From NCBI GenBank assembly GCA_028278205.1, contig JANQES010000107.1, positions 1 to 63,656 of the forward strand: DNA of 63,656 nt, written 5' to 3'. Positions 15,508 through 23,737 of this stretch are shown here, in pieces. The stretch's first letter is position 1. Each line of letters begins with the position of its first letter. The notes under the pieces are model-generated. The model was not told the origin of the DNA. It did not search any database and saw only the letters and a program-made list of their open reading frames with translations. The DNA comes from Rhodothermales bacterium (GTDB lineage: Bacteria; Bacteroidota; Rhodothermia; Rhodothermales; Bin80). A program made the translations under genes and the position numbers.

Positions 15508-16104
15508 TCAACTATACCGCTCCTCCTGCCAGGGGTCGCCGTCGTTGTGGTAGCCGTTTTTTTCCCAGAAGCCGGGGCGGTCGTGGGGCATGAATTCGAG
15601 GGCGTTGACCCACTTGGCGCTCTTCCAGGCGTAGCGTTTGGGCACGACGAGGCGCAGCGGGGCGCCGTGCTCGCGGGTCAGCGGCTCGCCGTTGTGGCTG
15701 TGGGCCAGCAGCACATCGTCGTCGTCGAGGACGGCCAGGGGCAGGTTGGTGGTGTACTCGCCGTAGGCATGAACCATCACGAAGCGCGCCGCCGGTTTGG
15801 GGCGGATGCGGTCGAGGACGACGCGAAAGGGCACGCCCTGCCAGACGTTGTCGAGCTTGCTCCAGCGGGTGACGCAGTGCATGTCGGCCTGAACATCGAC
15901 CTGCGGCAGGGCCATCACGTCGTCCCACGTAAAAACGGTGGGCTGCTCGACCAGGCCGAAGACGCGCAACCGCCAGGCGTCGAGGTCGATGTCGGGCGTG
16001 GGGCCGTAGGTGAGCACCGGCCATCGTTTAGCCAGCCGCTGATTCGGCGGAAGGCGCTTCTGGATCTCAGGCGCCAGTTGATCGCGTTTGGTGAAAAATT
16101 TCAT
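15508..16104 (-). CDS. Sulfite-oxidase-like molybdopterin oxidoreductase
   Basis: 198 aa, the size of single-domain sulfite-oxidase-like proteins. A Mo-coordinating Cys is present in ADMHCVTRWSKLDNVWQGV (about 94-112), followed by VMVHAYGEYTTNLPL and the substrate-region motif LTREHGAPLRLVVPKRYAWKSAKW (about 143-166), all typical of the YedY/SOR fold. There is no Tat or Sec signal peptide, so the protein is probably cytoplasmic or exported by another route. The natural substrate is not predictable from sequence. No molybdopterin synthesis genes are in the window. Confidence 0.9.
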   Translation of the reverse strand: MKFFTKRDQLAPEIQKRLPPNQRLAKRWPVLTYGPTPDIDLDAWRLRVFGLVEQPTVFTWDDVMALPQVDVQADMHCVTRWSKLDNVWQGVPFRVVLDRIRPKPAARFVMVHAYGEYTTNLPLAVLDDDDVLLAHSHNGEPLTREHGAPLRLVVPKRYAWKSAKWVNALEFMPHDRPGFWEKNGYHNDGDPWQEERYS

Positions 16105-16164
16105 GGGTTGCTAAAAAGGCCGGATACGATTTCCTGAACGTCTAACTCCGTACTCAGGTTGGCG

Positions 16165-16346
16165 TCGGTCATGGGTCACTGGTCATGGGTCACTGGTCAT
16201 GGGTCACTGGTCACTGGTGAGGGTCTTTCTCAAGAACCAGTGACCAGTGACAGCGAGCGCAGCGAGCGTAATGACCAGTGACCAACGCCTTCGACTGCCC
16301 AAAGTGCCACCGTCGAACATCCCACAAAACGTAGATGGCCTGCTAC
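16165..16346. repeat. Word-type inverted repeat A2 with GCGAGC insert and conserved tail
   Basis: Tandem GGTCATGGGTCACT words (16166-16218) pair with AGTGACCAGTGAC words (16240-16252 and 16271-16283). The right arm is interrupted by AGCGAGCGCAGCGAGCGTA, which is itself a near direct repeat of AGCGAGCG. The tail (16284-16346: GCCTTCG, AAAGTGCCA, TGGCCTGCT) is related to that after A1 at 92-155. It lies between the ubiA stop and the oxidoreductase. Confidence 0.85.
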
Positions 16347-16349
16347 CCT

Positions 16350-17249
16350 CTAATCCCCCATCTGCACGATGGCGCCGAAGGCCAGGGCTGTCATGCCGGT
16401 GAACATCACGGCTTTGAGCAACTGGCTGGCCCGTCCGGCGCGTTCTTCCGGCTGCGGCCCCAGGAAGATCCAGAGCGTGTGCAGCAACAGCGCGTCGGTG
16501 GCAAGCATCAACAGCAAAAAAAGCCCCCGATAGTCGAAAAGGAGGAATGGTAGCGGCGTCAGGAGCAGTGTCAGAAAGAGCACGCCGATGGTAGCCCGCA
16601 AGGCCGCACTGGCGCCATAGACCAGCGGCAGCGTCCGCGCTCCGACGACGGCATCGCCCGCCACGTCTTCGACGTCTTTGATCATCTCGCGGGCCAGCGT
16701 CGTCAGAAAAGCGAAGCCTGCGCCGAGCAAGGCGGGGCCGGGGGTGCCCACTACCCACCCGCCGTAGACGAGCGTCAGCCCGATCACCAACGCCACGATG
16801 ACGTTGCCCATCAGCACCGTGCGTTTGAGAAAGGCGTTGTAGATCACCATCAGCCCCACCGCCGCCAGCGCCAGCGTCACGTGCATCAACGACAACATCA
16901 CCGCCAGCATGATCCCGGCGCCGGTGCCCAGCCCCCACAACAGCTTCGCCGTCCCCACCGCCACCAGACCCGACGGCAAGGGACGATCCGGCCGGTTCAC
17001 CCGGTCGATCTCCAGGTCGAGGGCATCGTTGAGGCTGTTGGCAGCCGCAGCGATCAGGGCCGCCGAGAGCGCCGCCTGCAAGAGCCGCGCCCCGCTGCTC
17101 GCCTGCAACGCATCCAGCCCACCCGAAAGCACGCCTCCGAGCGCCACACCGATCATAATCATCACGACGTTGACCGGACGCAGCAAACGCACCAACGCCC
17201 AGAAGCGACGCACCCAAATGGGTAAATTCCATGTAGCGGCAAGTTTCAT
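16350..17249 (-). CDS. UbiA-family prenyltransferase (geranylgeranylglycerol-phosphate geranylgeranyltransferase-like)
   Basis: 299 aa from ATG 17249, preferred over the ATG at 17279 because that one overlaps the upstream gene. It is an integral membrane enzyme with about eight to nine helices. The first Asp-rich prenyl-diphosphate site is NSLNDALDLEIDRVNRPDRPLPSG (about 65-88), and the second is DVEDVAGDAVVGARTLP (about 187-203). The spacing and the NRPDRPLPSG motif fit the archaeal-type DGGGP-synthase branch that is also found in Bacteroidota. It moves a prenyl group from a diphosphate donor to a lipid or quinone precursor; the acceptor is not certain. A palindrome at 17253-17281 ends 3 nt before the ATG. 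Confidence 0.88.
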   Translation of the reverse strand: MKLAATWNLPIWVRRFWALVRLLRPVNVVMIMIGVALGGVLSGGLDALQASSGARLLQAALSAALIAAAANSLNDALDLEIDRVNRPDRPLPSGLVAVGTAKLLWGLGTGAGIMLAVMLSLMHVTLALAAVGLMVIYNAFLKRTVLMGNVIVALVIGLTLVYGGWVVGTPGPALLGAGFAFLTTLAREMIKDVEDVAGDAVVGARTLPLVYGASAALRATIGVLFLTLLLTPLPFLLFDYRGLFLLLMLATDALLLHTLWIFLGPQPEERAGRASQLLKAVMFTGMTALAFGAIVQMGD

Positions 17250-17252
17250 AGC

Positions 17253-17281
17253 TTTTGAAATTTGAGGATCAAATTTCAAAA
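17253..17281. promoter_or_regulatory. Palindrome with 3-nt centre abutting the ubiA-like start codon
   Basis: TTTTGAAATTTGA (17253-17265) and TCAAATTTCAAAA (17269-17281) are perfect complements around GGA. The repeat ends 3 nt from the ATG of the prenyltransferase and overlaps the stop codon of the upstream esterase. In RNA it would form a 13-bp stem next to the start codon. Confidence 0.75.
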
Positions 17282-18513
17282 AAGAGACGCAGCGGGTCGT
17301 CGATCAACGCGCGCCAGTTGCCCCACGAATGGCCTTCGTTGACTTCGAGGTAGTGGAGCGGGTAGCCTTTTTGCTCGAACAAAACCTTCATCCGATGGGC
17401 GCCCGACTGGGTGTCGTAGAGCGTGCCGGTGCTCATGAAGATCGTCAACGGAAGCTTTTCGGCCTCGGCGTACATCTGGTAAACGCGATCCTGGTTGCGC
17501 CCGGTATCGTACGAAAAGGCGGGCGAATGAATGCCGATGCAGCGAAACACGTCGGGATGCGCCGCGCCGAGATACGCCGAAAAGATGCCGCCGAGCGACG
17601 TGCCCAGGATGGCGCGATGCTCCGGCGACGGATCGGTCCGGTACGTGCTGTCGATGGAGGGGACGAGTTCTTCGGCGAGGAAGGCCGCGAAAGGTTCGGG
17701 GTCGTCGGCGTACTGGCTCTGGCGGCGGTTGTTGCCCGCGTTGCCCGGCTCGCGCGGATCGACGAAGACGGCCAGCACCGGCGGGATGAGGCCGTCTGCG
17801 ATGATGTTGTCGAGGACGACGATCATGCTGCCGAGCCGGTCGTCGGCGTATTCCTGCCCGTCGGTGACGTAGACGGTGGGCAAGCCCGCGAGCGTGTCGT
17901 AACCGGCGGGCGTGTAGACGCGGTAATGGACGTCGTAGCCCAGTCGCGCGCTGCTGAACCGGAGGGCGCCGGTGAACGCGCCGTGTGGGACGTCGGGCCG
18001 CCGGAGGGTCTCTTGCGGATACAAATAACCGGGCATGCGCAACTCGGAGTTCGGCCCGAAGCCGCTCCACTGCTCAAGCGGGTTGTCCGGATCGAGAATC
18101 CAGTCGCTGCCGTTGCGGACGATCTTGTAATCGATCCGCGCATCCGCCGGGAAGGTGTGTTCCAGGATCCACATGTCGGAGCCGCCCAGCCGCGTGCCCT
18201 CGGAGGCCACCTCCTGCACCCCACCCCACCCGTTGAAATCGCCATTCCAGGCCACCTGATTGGCTGCGCGGCGATATAAAAATGCCACCGAATCGCCGTG
18301 GGCAAAAGGAATCTGGTTGGCGTCTTTCAACACCTGCCAGAACGCATCGAGTGCAGCCGCCTCGCCCGACGCCACGACGGCCTCCAGCGAATCTCTGAAC
18401 GCGCCATAATTGGCAAACAACGACGCTCGCTCACCGCCAGAATCCGGCTGCGCCTGCACCGGCAGACTCATCGACAGGCTAAACCAGAGCACGCAGAAAG
18501 CGTGGTGTTTCAT
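17269..18513 (-). CDS. Secreted esterase of the enterochelin-esterase/esterase D type with N-terminal E-set (CBM48-like) domain
   Basis: 414 aa from ATG 18513. A signal peptide (MKHHAFCVLWFSLSMSLPVQAQ) is followed by a helical stretch, then an E-set domain with the signature VAWNGDFNGWGG (about 86-97) as in Fes-like and amylase-type modules. An alpha/beta-hydrolase domain completes it. The nucleophile is in LGTSLGG (about 316-322), and a C-terminal histidine is in NEGHSWGNW near 395. Such enzymes hydrolyse siderophore, feruloyl or other esters in the periplasm or outside the cell. It has a TonB locus a few kb away but no evident link to it. Confidence 0.88.
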   Translation of the reverse strand: MKHHAFCVLWFSLSMSLPVQAQPDSGGERASLFANYGAFRDSLEAVVASGEAAALDAFWQVLKDANQIPFAHGDSVAFLYRRAANQVAWNGDFNGWGGVQEVASEGTRLGGSDMWILEHTFPADARIDYKIVRNGSDWILDPDNPLEQWSGFGPNSELRMPGYLYPQETLRRPDVPHGAFTGALRFSSARLGYDVHYRVYTPAGYDTLAGLPTVYVTDGQEYADDRLGSMIVVLDNIIADGLIPPVLAVFVDPREPGNAGNNRRQSQYADDPEPFAAFLAEELVPSIDSTYRTDPSPEHRAILGTSLGGIFSAYLGAAHPDVFRCIGIHSPAFSYDTGRNQDRVYQMYAEAEKLPLTIFMSTGTLYDTQSGAHRMKVLFEQKGYPLHYLEVNEGHSWGNWRALIDDPLRLFFEI

Positions 18514-18697
18514 GCGACACCGCATAAGCTATTCGGCTTTTTGTACGGATGGACTATCAAAATATGTGCAGGAGTCACGCCTTGTCCACAACACCCGAAA
18601 AGGAAAGGGTCGTTTTCACAGGAAATAAGCTGCTTCGTATCTTAAAGAGACACCCTGACCATGCTCTTCAAAATAGAAACCCTATTCCAGCGAGACC

Positions 18698-19507
18698 ATG
18701 ACGTTTCACAAGCGTTTTCAGGTACCTATCTCGAAAGAGGAAGCAGAAAAAAGATTTATCAGACGTATGTATAACCTCATCTTCGAGGCCTTTTACAAAA
18801 CGCTAGATGGTAGCTTGCAAAAGGATATAAAATTCAACGTGGCAACGGCCTACGGACATTCATTTAATTCCACTTATTCCCTGGAACATCAATTAAAAAA
18901 TAAAACACTAGTTGACCTCCTCCATGCCGTTGAGATTATCTATGAGCTTGTTGATTCCAAACAACAAATGGAACTCGAAAAGAAAATAGATGCTCTGTTT
19001 CGATTTAGTGAAATGGATCCTGGGTTTCGATGGGAAGAAGGAAAATTTTTTCAAACGGGCGCCGAATCCCTCGACGATGCCCTGATCAACGAAACCTTAA
19101 GGTGGCTGTCTGATGAGAAATACAGCACAGTCCTCGAACCGTATTCTAAGGGCCTGATGCATTTCTTGGAAGCGGACAAGAAGCCCAAAGTCCTCGCAGA
19201 CGTGATCACGGATATGCACGAGGCCCTGGAGGCCATGACAAATATTGTAATCGGTCCAAAAAATAAAAGGAGTTTATCGGGCAATCGCGACTCCTTTATC
19301 AAAAAGCTTAACGTATCCGACAAATACAAGAAGTTGTTGAGTGTATACGCCGAATTTACAAATACCTTCCGGCATGCAGAAGATCCCGAAAAACCGAGAC
19401 CGAAGATCACTAAAACAGAAGTGGAATCCCTCATTTATGTGACAGGAATTTTCTTGCGCCTCGGCATTGAGTCTCAAAGAACATCCCCTGAACCCGAAGG
19501 ACCGTGA
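18698..19507 (+). CDS. Unknown low-GC protein, weakly HEPN/abortive-infection-like
   Basis: 269 aa, not confidently recognised. It is helical and charged throughout, with no signal or membrane segment. The C-terminal part (about 170-260: conserved-looking MTNIVIG, YKKLLSVYAEFTNTFRHAED, VESLIYVTGIFLRLGI) recalls C-terminal helical domains of some abortive-infection/HEPN proteins, where an RH pair lies before the last helix. This is a weak impression. GC content is about 39% in two lines counted by hand (18841-18960), far below the neighbours, and codon use is AT-rich. It is a lone plus-strand gene among minus-strand genes, which suggests transfer. Confidence 0.65.
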   Translation: MTFHKRFQVPISKEEAEKRFIRRMYNLIFEAFYKTLDGSLQKDIKFNVATAYGHSFNSTYSLEHQLKNKTLVDLLHAVEIIYELVDSKQQMELEKKIDALFRFSEMDPGFRWEEGKFFQTGAESLDDALINETLRWLSDEKYSTVLEPYSKGLMHFLEADKKPKVLADVITDMHEALEAMTNIVIGPKNKRSLSGNRDSFIKKLNVSDKYKKLLSVYAEFTNTFRHAEDPEKPRPKITKTEVESLIYVTGIFLRLGIESQRTSPEPEGP

Positions 19508-19574
19508 GAACCAGCACAAGGGTGGACCAGAAGCAACACACGAGACCCCCACGCTCTCTCTCCCTTTCGCCCAA

Positions 19575-22208
19575 TCACATCCCCGGCGCCAGCATCACCG
19601 CGTTTTGCATCATCCGCGCCGGGCCGATCCAGAACATGCGGTACTGGGTGTTATCAAGCAGGAAAACGACCCTGCCCTCGCCCATCTCGCGCACGGCGGC
19701 GAAGGCGTTGCCGGCCAGCGTCCGGAGGTTTTTTTGGGATGCGTAGCCTGCCGTCAGGAGGGTGCTCACATCCCGGTCGTAGTAGCCGACGGTTTCCAGG
19801 TCGTCGCTCGGCAGCAGGGCGTCGGTGTCGAATTTGAGGCTGTAGAGGCGGTCGGGCAGGCCGAAGGCAATCGGGTGGGTCTGGTCGATCCACCCGCGCA
19901 AGGCCGAGCCGGGGATCCGGTCGAGGCCCGTCGAGTCGCCCCGCGCCGCGTAGGTGGTGTAGGCGGACGAAGGGATCTCATCAGTTGCCTCATCTTTTTG
20001 ATCCGAAGCCAGTTCGACGTCGGTGAGGCCGAGGCGATTTTTGGTGAGCGCGCGCGCGCTGCCCTCGGTGGCGATGAGCGTGCCGCCAGCCTCCACCCAC
20101 GCCTTCAACCGCTGCACCTGCACACTGTCGATCACCGCCGAGAGCGGCCCTCGGGTGCCGGGGATGATCATCACGTCGTACTCGCTCAGCTTCGTGTCGC
20201 CGAGTTCGCCCACGCGCAGGCGCGAGATGCCAAGGCCCGTCTCCTGGTCGAACAAATACCAGAGTTGCCCGGCGGTGTACGCGTTGAACGGCGCATCGAC
20301 GAGCAGCGCCGTTTTCGGCTTTTTGACGGGCCGGCTGTCGCGCGAAGCCAGGTCGATCCCCGTCTCCATGCGCCCCGTATTCATCCCGATGATCACGACG
20401 CCGCCTTCCTGGGCGATGCGCTCCATGTCGGCCTGGGCGGGCTTCCCCTGGTTGCGGCCCAGCAAGACGATGAGCGTGCCGGGGGGAAAGTCGCGGGTGC
20501 CGTCGCCGAAGCCTTTGCGGGCGGCGCGAACGCGGTAGCCGGCTTCCCAGAGCTTCGCCAGGGCCTTCGGCGCGTTGCGCTGCCGCCAGTCGATCACGTA
20601 GGCATAGCCGGCATTTGGGTTGATGACGTTGGCGCGCGGGGCCGGCGCCCGATCGAGCGGCGTCGTTGCTACGCCGGGTTTGGAGGTCGTCCAAAACGCA
20701 TCCAGATTATAGGCCAGCGGCGCCGACCACGTCGCCATGTCGTACATCACCGAGTCTTCGATAGCCATCTGCCGCTGGAGCACCGTGTTGATGAAGAGGT
20801 GGCGCGGCTGATCGGTGAAAACGAGGTAGGTGCCGGCCTCGAACGAGCGGCGACGCGGCGCATCGTCCCAGTAATCGCGGGCGTCGCTGACGGTGAAGGC
20901 AGCGTCGGCCCGTTCGACCCGCGCGCCGTGTTTCATCAGCATGTCGATCACATCGTAGAGATAGGCCGAGCGCTCCGGATCGTCGGGGAAGACGTAGGCG
21001 GCGGCATCGCCTTTGTTGGCGGCCTGCGAAAACGTGTTCCGGAAGTACCGCAGCAGCCCGTCGCGGTTGTCGGCAGCGGTCTTGATGGCCGCCAGCGACG
21101 TGATGTAATGGTCAAAGACGCGCTGCCGGAGCGTCAGCACGTAGCCGTCTTCGGTCTCGACGGCCCGCGCGCCCCGGCTGCCACCGCCCTGCTCGGTGAG
21201 CATCCCGATAGCGCCCATCGTGCTCGGATACGACGAGCCGTAGCCGGGATAGAAAAAGTCGAACGCCTCGCGGGTGAAGTAATTGATCTGGCGTTGATCG
21301 AACTCCGCGATGTTGCCGCGCCCGAACGCGTCGGACCAGCCCTCGTAGTCGTCGGGCAAGAGCAGGTTGCGCGGCGTTGTGCCCGGCATGGTGAAATAAT
21401 TCGCATTGAACCCCTGCTCGTGATAATCGACGTGAACCTGCGGCAGCCACTGCTGATAGGCCGCAATCCGCCCCTGCGACTCCGGATGCACCAGCCACAC
21501 CCAGTCGCGGTTGAGGTCGAACCAGTAATGGTTGGTGCGCCCGCCGGGCCAGGGTTCGTCGTGTTCGATGTCGTCCACGTTGAGGTTGAGCACGTGGCTC
21601 TGCATCGACCGGTACCAGTAGGCATAGCGGTCGCGCCCGTCGGGGTTGATGCACGGATCGAGGATGACGACGGATTGGCGGAGCAGCGCCGTCACGTCCG
21701 GGTCTTGCGCAGCGGCGAGATGATAAGCCACCTGCATCACCGCCTCGGTCGTAGACGCCTCGTTGCCGTGGACGTTGTAACTCAACCACGTGATGATGGG
21801 ATGATCCGCGAGGAGCGTCTCGGCATCGCCGTCGGAGAGCGCCTGCGGATCAGCCAGGCGCAGGTTGTTCCGGCGGATCTCGTCGATGCGCGCGTGATGG
21901 TCGGGCAGCGTGACGACCAGATAATGCAGCGGGCGATCTTCGTGGGTGCGCCCGTACTCGTGCAGCGTCACGCGGTCCGAGGCCGCTGCCAGCGCTTTGA
22001 TGTACGCCACCACGTCGGCGTAGAGCGTAAAGCGGGTCCCCAGTTCATACCCCAGAAAATCCGCCGGCGTCGGAATCGAGGCGTCGAACGAAGTCGTCGG
22101 CGCAAAGTCAAAACGCGGCGGCAGCAGTTGCGGCTGCGCCGCCAGAGGCGCCACCGTGAAAAGCAAGAAAAATCCAGAAACAGGAAGCAGATACCGTAAC
22201 CGTGACAT
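19575..22208 (-). CDS. M14-family zinc carboxypeptidase, secreted
   Basis: 877 aa from ATG 22208, which gives a signal peptide (MSRLRYLLPVSGFFLLFTVAPLAAQ). The peptidase domain is at about 40-400. Zinc ligands are visible as NVHGNEAS (His and Glu), then NHYWFDLNRDW with substrate-binding residues, and VDYHEQG containing the third ligand. A Glu in MLTEQGGG fits the catalytic position. A second half (about 420-870) contains a class I glutamine-amidotransferase-like segment (DVMIIPGTRGPL, ...AWVEAGGTLIATEGSA), as is usual in large M14 peptidases of this group. It faces the low-GC gene convergently. Confidence 0.9.
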   Translation of the reverse strand: MSRLRYLLPVSGFFLLFTVAPLAAQPQLLPPRFDFAPTTSFDASIPTPADFLGYELGTRFTLYADVVAYIKALAAASDRVTLHEYGRTHEDRPLHYLVVTLPDHHARIDEIRRNNLRLADPQALSDGDAETLLADHPIITWLSYNVHGNEASTTEAVMQVAYHLAAAQDPDVTALLRQSVVILDPCINPDGRDRYAYWYRSMQSHVLNLNVDDIEHDEPWPGGRTNHYWFDLNRDWVWLVHPESQGRIAAYQQWLPQVHVDYHEQGFNANYFTMPGTTPRNLLLPDDYEGWSDAFGRGNIAEFDQRQINYFTREAFDFFYPGYGSSYPSTMGAIGMLTEQGGGSRGARAVETEDGYVLTLRQRVFDHYITSLAAIKTAADNRDGLLRYFRNTFSQAANKGDAAAYVFPDDPERSAYLYDVIDMLMKHGARVERADAAFTVSDARDYWDDAPRRRSFEAGTYLVFTDQPRHLFINTVLQRQMAIEDSVMYDMATWSAPLAYNLDAFWTTSKPGVATTPLDRAPAPRANVINPNAGYAYVIDWRQRNAPKALAKLWEAGYRVRAARKGFGDGTRDFPPGTLIVLLGRNQGKPAQADMERIAQEGGVVIIGMNTGRMETGIDLASRDSRPVKKPKTALLVDAPFNAYTAGQLWYLFDQETGLGISRLRVGELGDTKLSEYDVMIIPGTRGPLSAVIDSVQVQRLKAWVEAGGTLIATEGSARALTKNRLGLTDVELASDQKDEATDEIPSSAYTTYAARGDSTGLDRIPGSALRGWIDQTHPIAFGLPDRLYSLKFDTDALLPSDDLETVGYYDRDVSTLLTAGYASQKNLRTLAGNAFAAVREMGEGRVVFLLDNTQYRMFWIGPARMMQNAVMLAPGM

Positions 22209-22256
22209 GGCGGGGCGAGACTGGTGGAAGTGCGTCGCGTCGGCCCCCAAGATAGT

Positions 22257-22353
22257 GTATTGAGTGTTTGAGTGTTATGGTGTTTTAGTGTTTTAGTTGG
22301 TTGAATTAAAAAGAACTAAAACACTCGAACACCAAAACACTATAACACTAAAC
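22257..22353. repeat. Word-type inverted repeat B3
   Basis: TTGAGTGTTTGAGTGTTATG and further GTGTTTTAG words (22259-22298) are complementary to CTAAAACACTCGAACACCAA and following words (22316-22352). The last word contains the TAG stop codon of the 22348-22830 gene, so repeat and gene end together. Confidence 0.88.
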
Positions 22354-22830
22354 CATCTCAAACCGATTCTGCTCGCGGTTTTTGCGGACGTGTTCGGGGT
22401 CGAAGATGCAGCCGTTCATGGCGAGGTAGACGCCCGGCGGAAGCGCCTGCACCGCGCCCAGGGCAAAGCCGATGTTGAACTCGGCGTCGGTGTGTTTAAA
22501 ACGGGCCGGCGTCAGCGAGCCGACGAGCACAATGGTTTTGTCCGGGATGTCGCGCAGGCCCTGCGCGGTATGCACCATCGTGTCGGTGCCGTGGGTGATG
22601 AGCACGTGGCGGCACGGCGTCTGCCGCACCCGTTCGGCGATGAACGCGCGGTCGGCGTCGGTCAGGTCGAGGCTGTCTTTGCGGAAGAGCGTCTCGCAGC
22701 GGTAGTCTACCGCCGTATTAACCATTTTGAGGATCTCGACGATCTGCGGCTCGCCCACTTCGTAGTTGCTCCGGGCGTCGAAATATACCTTGTCGATGGT
22801 GCCGCCGGTGGTGAAGATCTGTATCTCCAT
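22348..22830 (-). CDS. Short asparaginase-family protein (N-terminal domain only)
   Basis: 160 aa, against about 320-340 for L-asparaginases. It holds the N-terminal asparaginase fold with both catalytic threonine motifs, FTTGGTIDK (about 6-14) and ITHGTDTMV (about 78-86), but no C-terminal domain. Short stand-alone proteins of this kind occur in several phyla; activity is unproven. The ATG at 22830 touches a palindrome (22830-22850), and its stop codon lies in word repeat B3. It may amidohydrolyse small amides or be a binding protein. Confidence 0.8.
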   Translation of the reverse strand: MEIQIFTTGGTIDKVYFDARSNYEVGEPQIVEILKMVNTAVDYRCETLFRKDSLDLTDADRAFIAERVRQTPCRHVLITHGTDTMVHTAQGLRDIPDKTIVLVGSLTPARFKHTDAEFNIGFALGAVQALPPGVYLAMNGCIFDPEHVRKNREQNRFEMV

Positions 22831-22850
22831 AAAATGACTGCGTCATTTTA
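22830..22850. promoter_or_regulatory. 21-bp palindrome at the start codon, identical to one at 40323-40343
   Basis: AAAATGAC-TGC-GTCATTTT, flanked by a complementary T/A pair, sits directly against the ATG of the asparaginase-like gene. The same 21 bases occur directly against the pntA1 ATG. In RNA it would be an 8-9 bp hairpin at the start codon. Confidence 0.8.
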
Positions 22851-22867
22851 TTGGGGGGGGCTTTTAC

Positions 22868-22952
22868 AATTGGGCAAATGAGCAAACAGCAAATTTCAAT
22901 CAGGATGTTCCTCCGTTATCTATTTGCCCATTTGCAATTTGCCTATTTCCTC
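22868..22952. repeat. Word-type inverted repeat I (GCAAAT words)
   Basis: TTGGGCAAATGAGCAAACAG with following AAATTTC (22869-22897) pairs with ATTTGCCCATTTGCAATTTG and a further word (22921-22951). It ends at the stop codon of lspA (22954). An upstream run of G8 lies at 22853-22860. Confidence 0.75.
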
Positions 22953-22953
22953 A

Positions 22954-23697
22954 CTACTCCGGCGGTTTGTCTTCGCCCATTGAGGGCGGTGTTTCCCCGG
23001 AGGGCGAAGGCGGCGTCTCCACCGCAGGCGGCGTCTCTACCGGCGGCGCGGCCAATACCGGCGGCGATTCAAGGGAAGCCGCCTGCTCCGGCGTCGGGGC
23101 GCCGTTGACCGTAGGGTCCGGCGTGGCTGCCTTCGTCTTGGCGGCAGCCTCGGCTTCCTCCATCAGTTGCAGGTGAAACTTCTTCTGAAACACCAGAATA
23201 CCGATCACCCCGCAGACGATGGCGATGTCCGCCACGTTGAAAATGGGAAAAAGCGCCATGTACGTCCCGCCGATCAACGGCACGCCGTCGGGAACGAACC
23301 CGCTCCAGATGTTGATGTGGATGAAATCGACGACGCGGCCTTTAAAAAACTCGCCGTAGCCGAAGATCATCCCGTAGAAAAGCCGGTCGATGATGTTGCC
23401 GATGGCCCCTCCGAGGATGAACGCGAGGCTGGCCCGGTAGGGCGTATAGCCCTTGCGCACCCGGTACATGTACACGATGATGAGCATCGTGGCGATAATC
23501 GAAAAGCCCGTGACCATCCCCAACGGGCCGATGGTAATACCGAAGGCCATCCCTGGGTTTTCGGTGAACGTCAGCTTGAGCCAATCGCCCAACAGGGGAA
23601 TGGACCGGTAGGGCGGCAACGCCATATTCAAGCGGACCGCGACCTTCGTGGCCTGGTCAATGACGAGCACCCCCGCTGCTATCCACAATAACCGCAT
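22954..23697 (-). CDS. lspA: Lipoprotein signal peptidase (signal peptidase II)
   Basis: 247 aa; the core (about 165 aa) is followed by a proline/glutamate-rich tail of about 70 aa that is not usual for the family. LspA cleaves prolipoproteins in front of the lipidated cysteine. The catalytic aspartates are in GNIIDRLFYG (about 98-107) and FNVADIAIVCG (about 140-150), with the NPGMAFGI motif near 52. Four membrane helices are visible. The tail has repeated ETPP units and probably lies in the cytoplasm or periplasm as a flexible arm. The order ileS, dksA-like, lspA on one strand is typical of Bacteroidota. Confidence 0.95.
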   Translation of the reverse strand: MRLLWIAAGVLVIDQATKVAVRLNMALPPYRSIPLLGDWLKLTFTENPGMAFGITIGPLGMVTGFSIIATMLIIVYMYRVRKGYTPYRASLAFILGGAIGNIIDRLFYGMIFGYGEFFKGRVVDFIHINIWSGFVPDGVPLIGGTYMALFPIFNVADIAIVCGVIGILVFQKKFHLQLMEEAEAAAKTKAATPDPTVNGAPTPEQAASLESPPVLAAPPVETPPAVETPPSPSGETPPSMGEDKPPE

Positions 23698-23710
23698 AAA
23701 AGGACCCCCT

Positions 23711-23737
23711 ATAAATTTTTGCGATGCAAAAATTTAT
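23711..23737. promoter_or_regulatory. Palindrome with 3-nt centre upstream of lspA
   Basis: ATAAATTTTTGC (23711-23722) and GCAAAAATTTAT (23726-23737) flank GAT. The palindrome includes the TAA stop of the dksA-like gene and lies 13 nt from the lspA ATG, with a G-rich AGGGGG on the coding strand between them. Confidence 0.7.

Noticed and set aside
16166..16220. Simple satellite or VNTR
   Set aside because: The words are matched by a complementary arm and a conserved tail, so this is an inverted-repeat element, not only a tandem tract.
19467..22199. Long plus-strand open frame (910 codons) opposite the M14 peptidase
   Set aside because: It is antisense to a complete peptidase with signal peptide and zinc ligands; the product is rich in Arg/His/Val with no domain.
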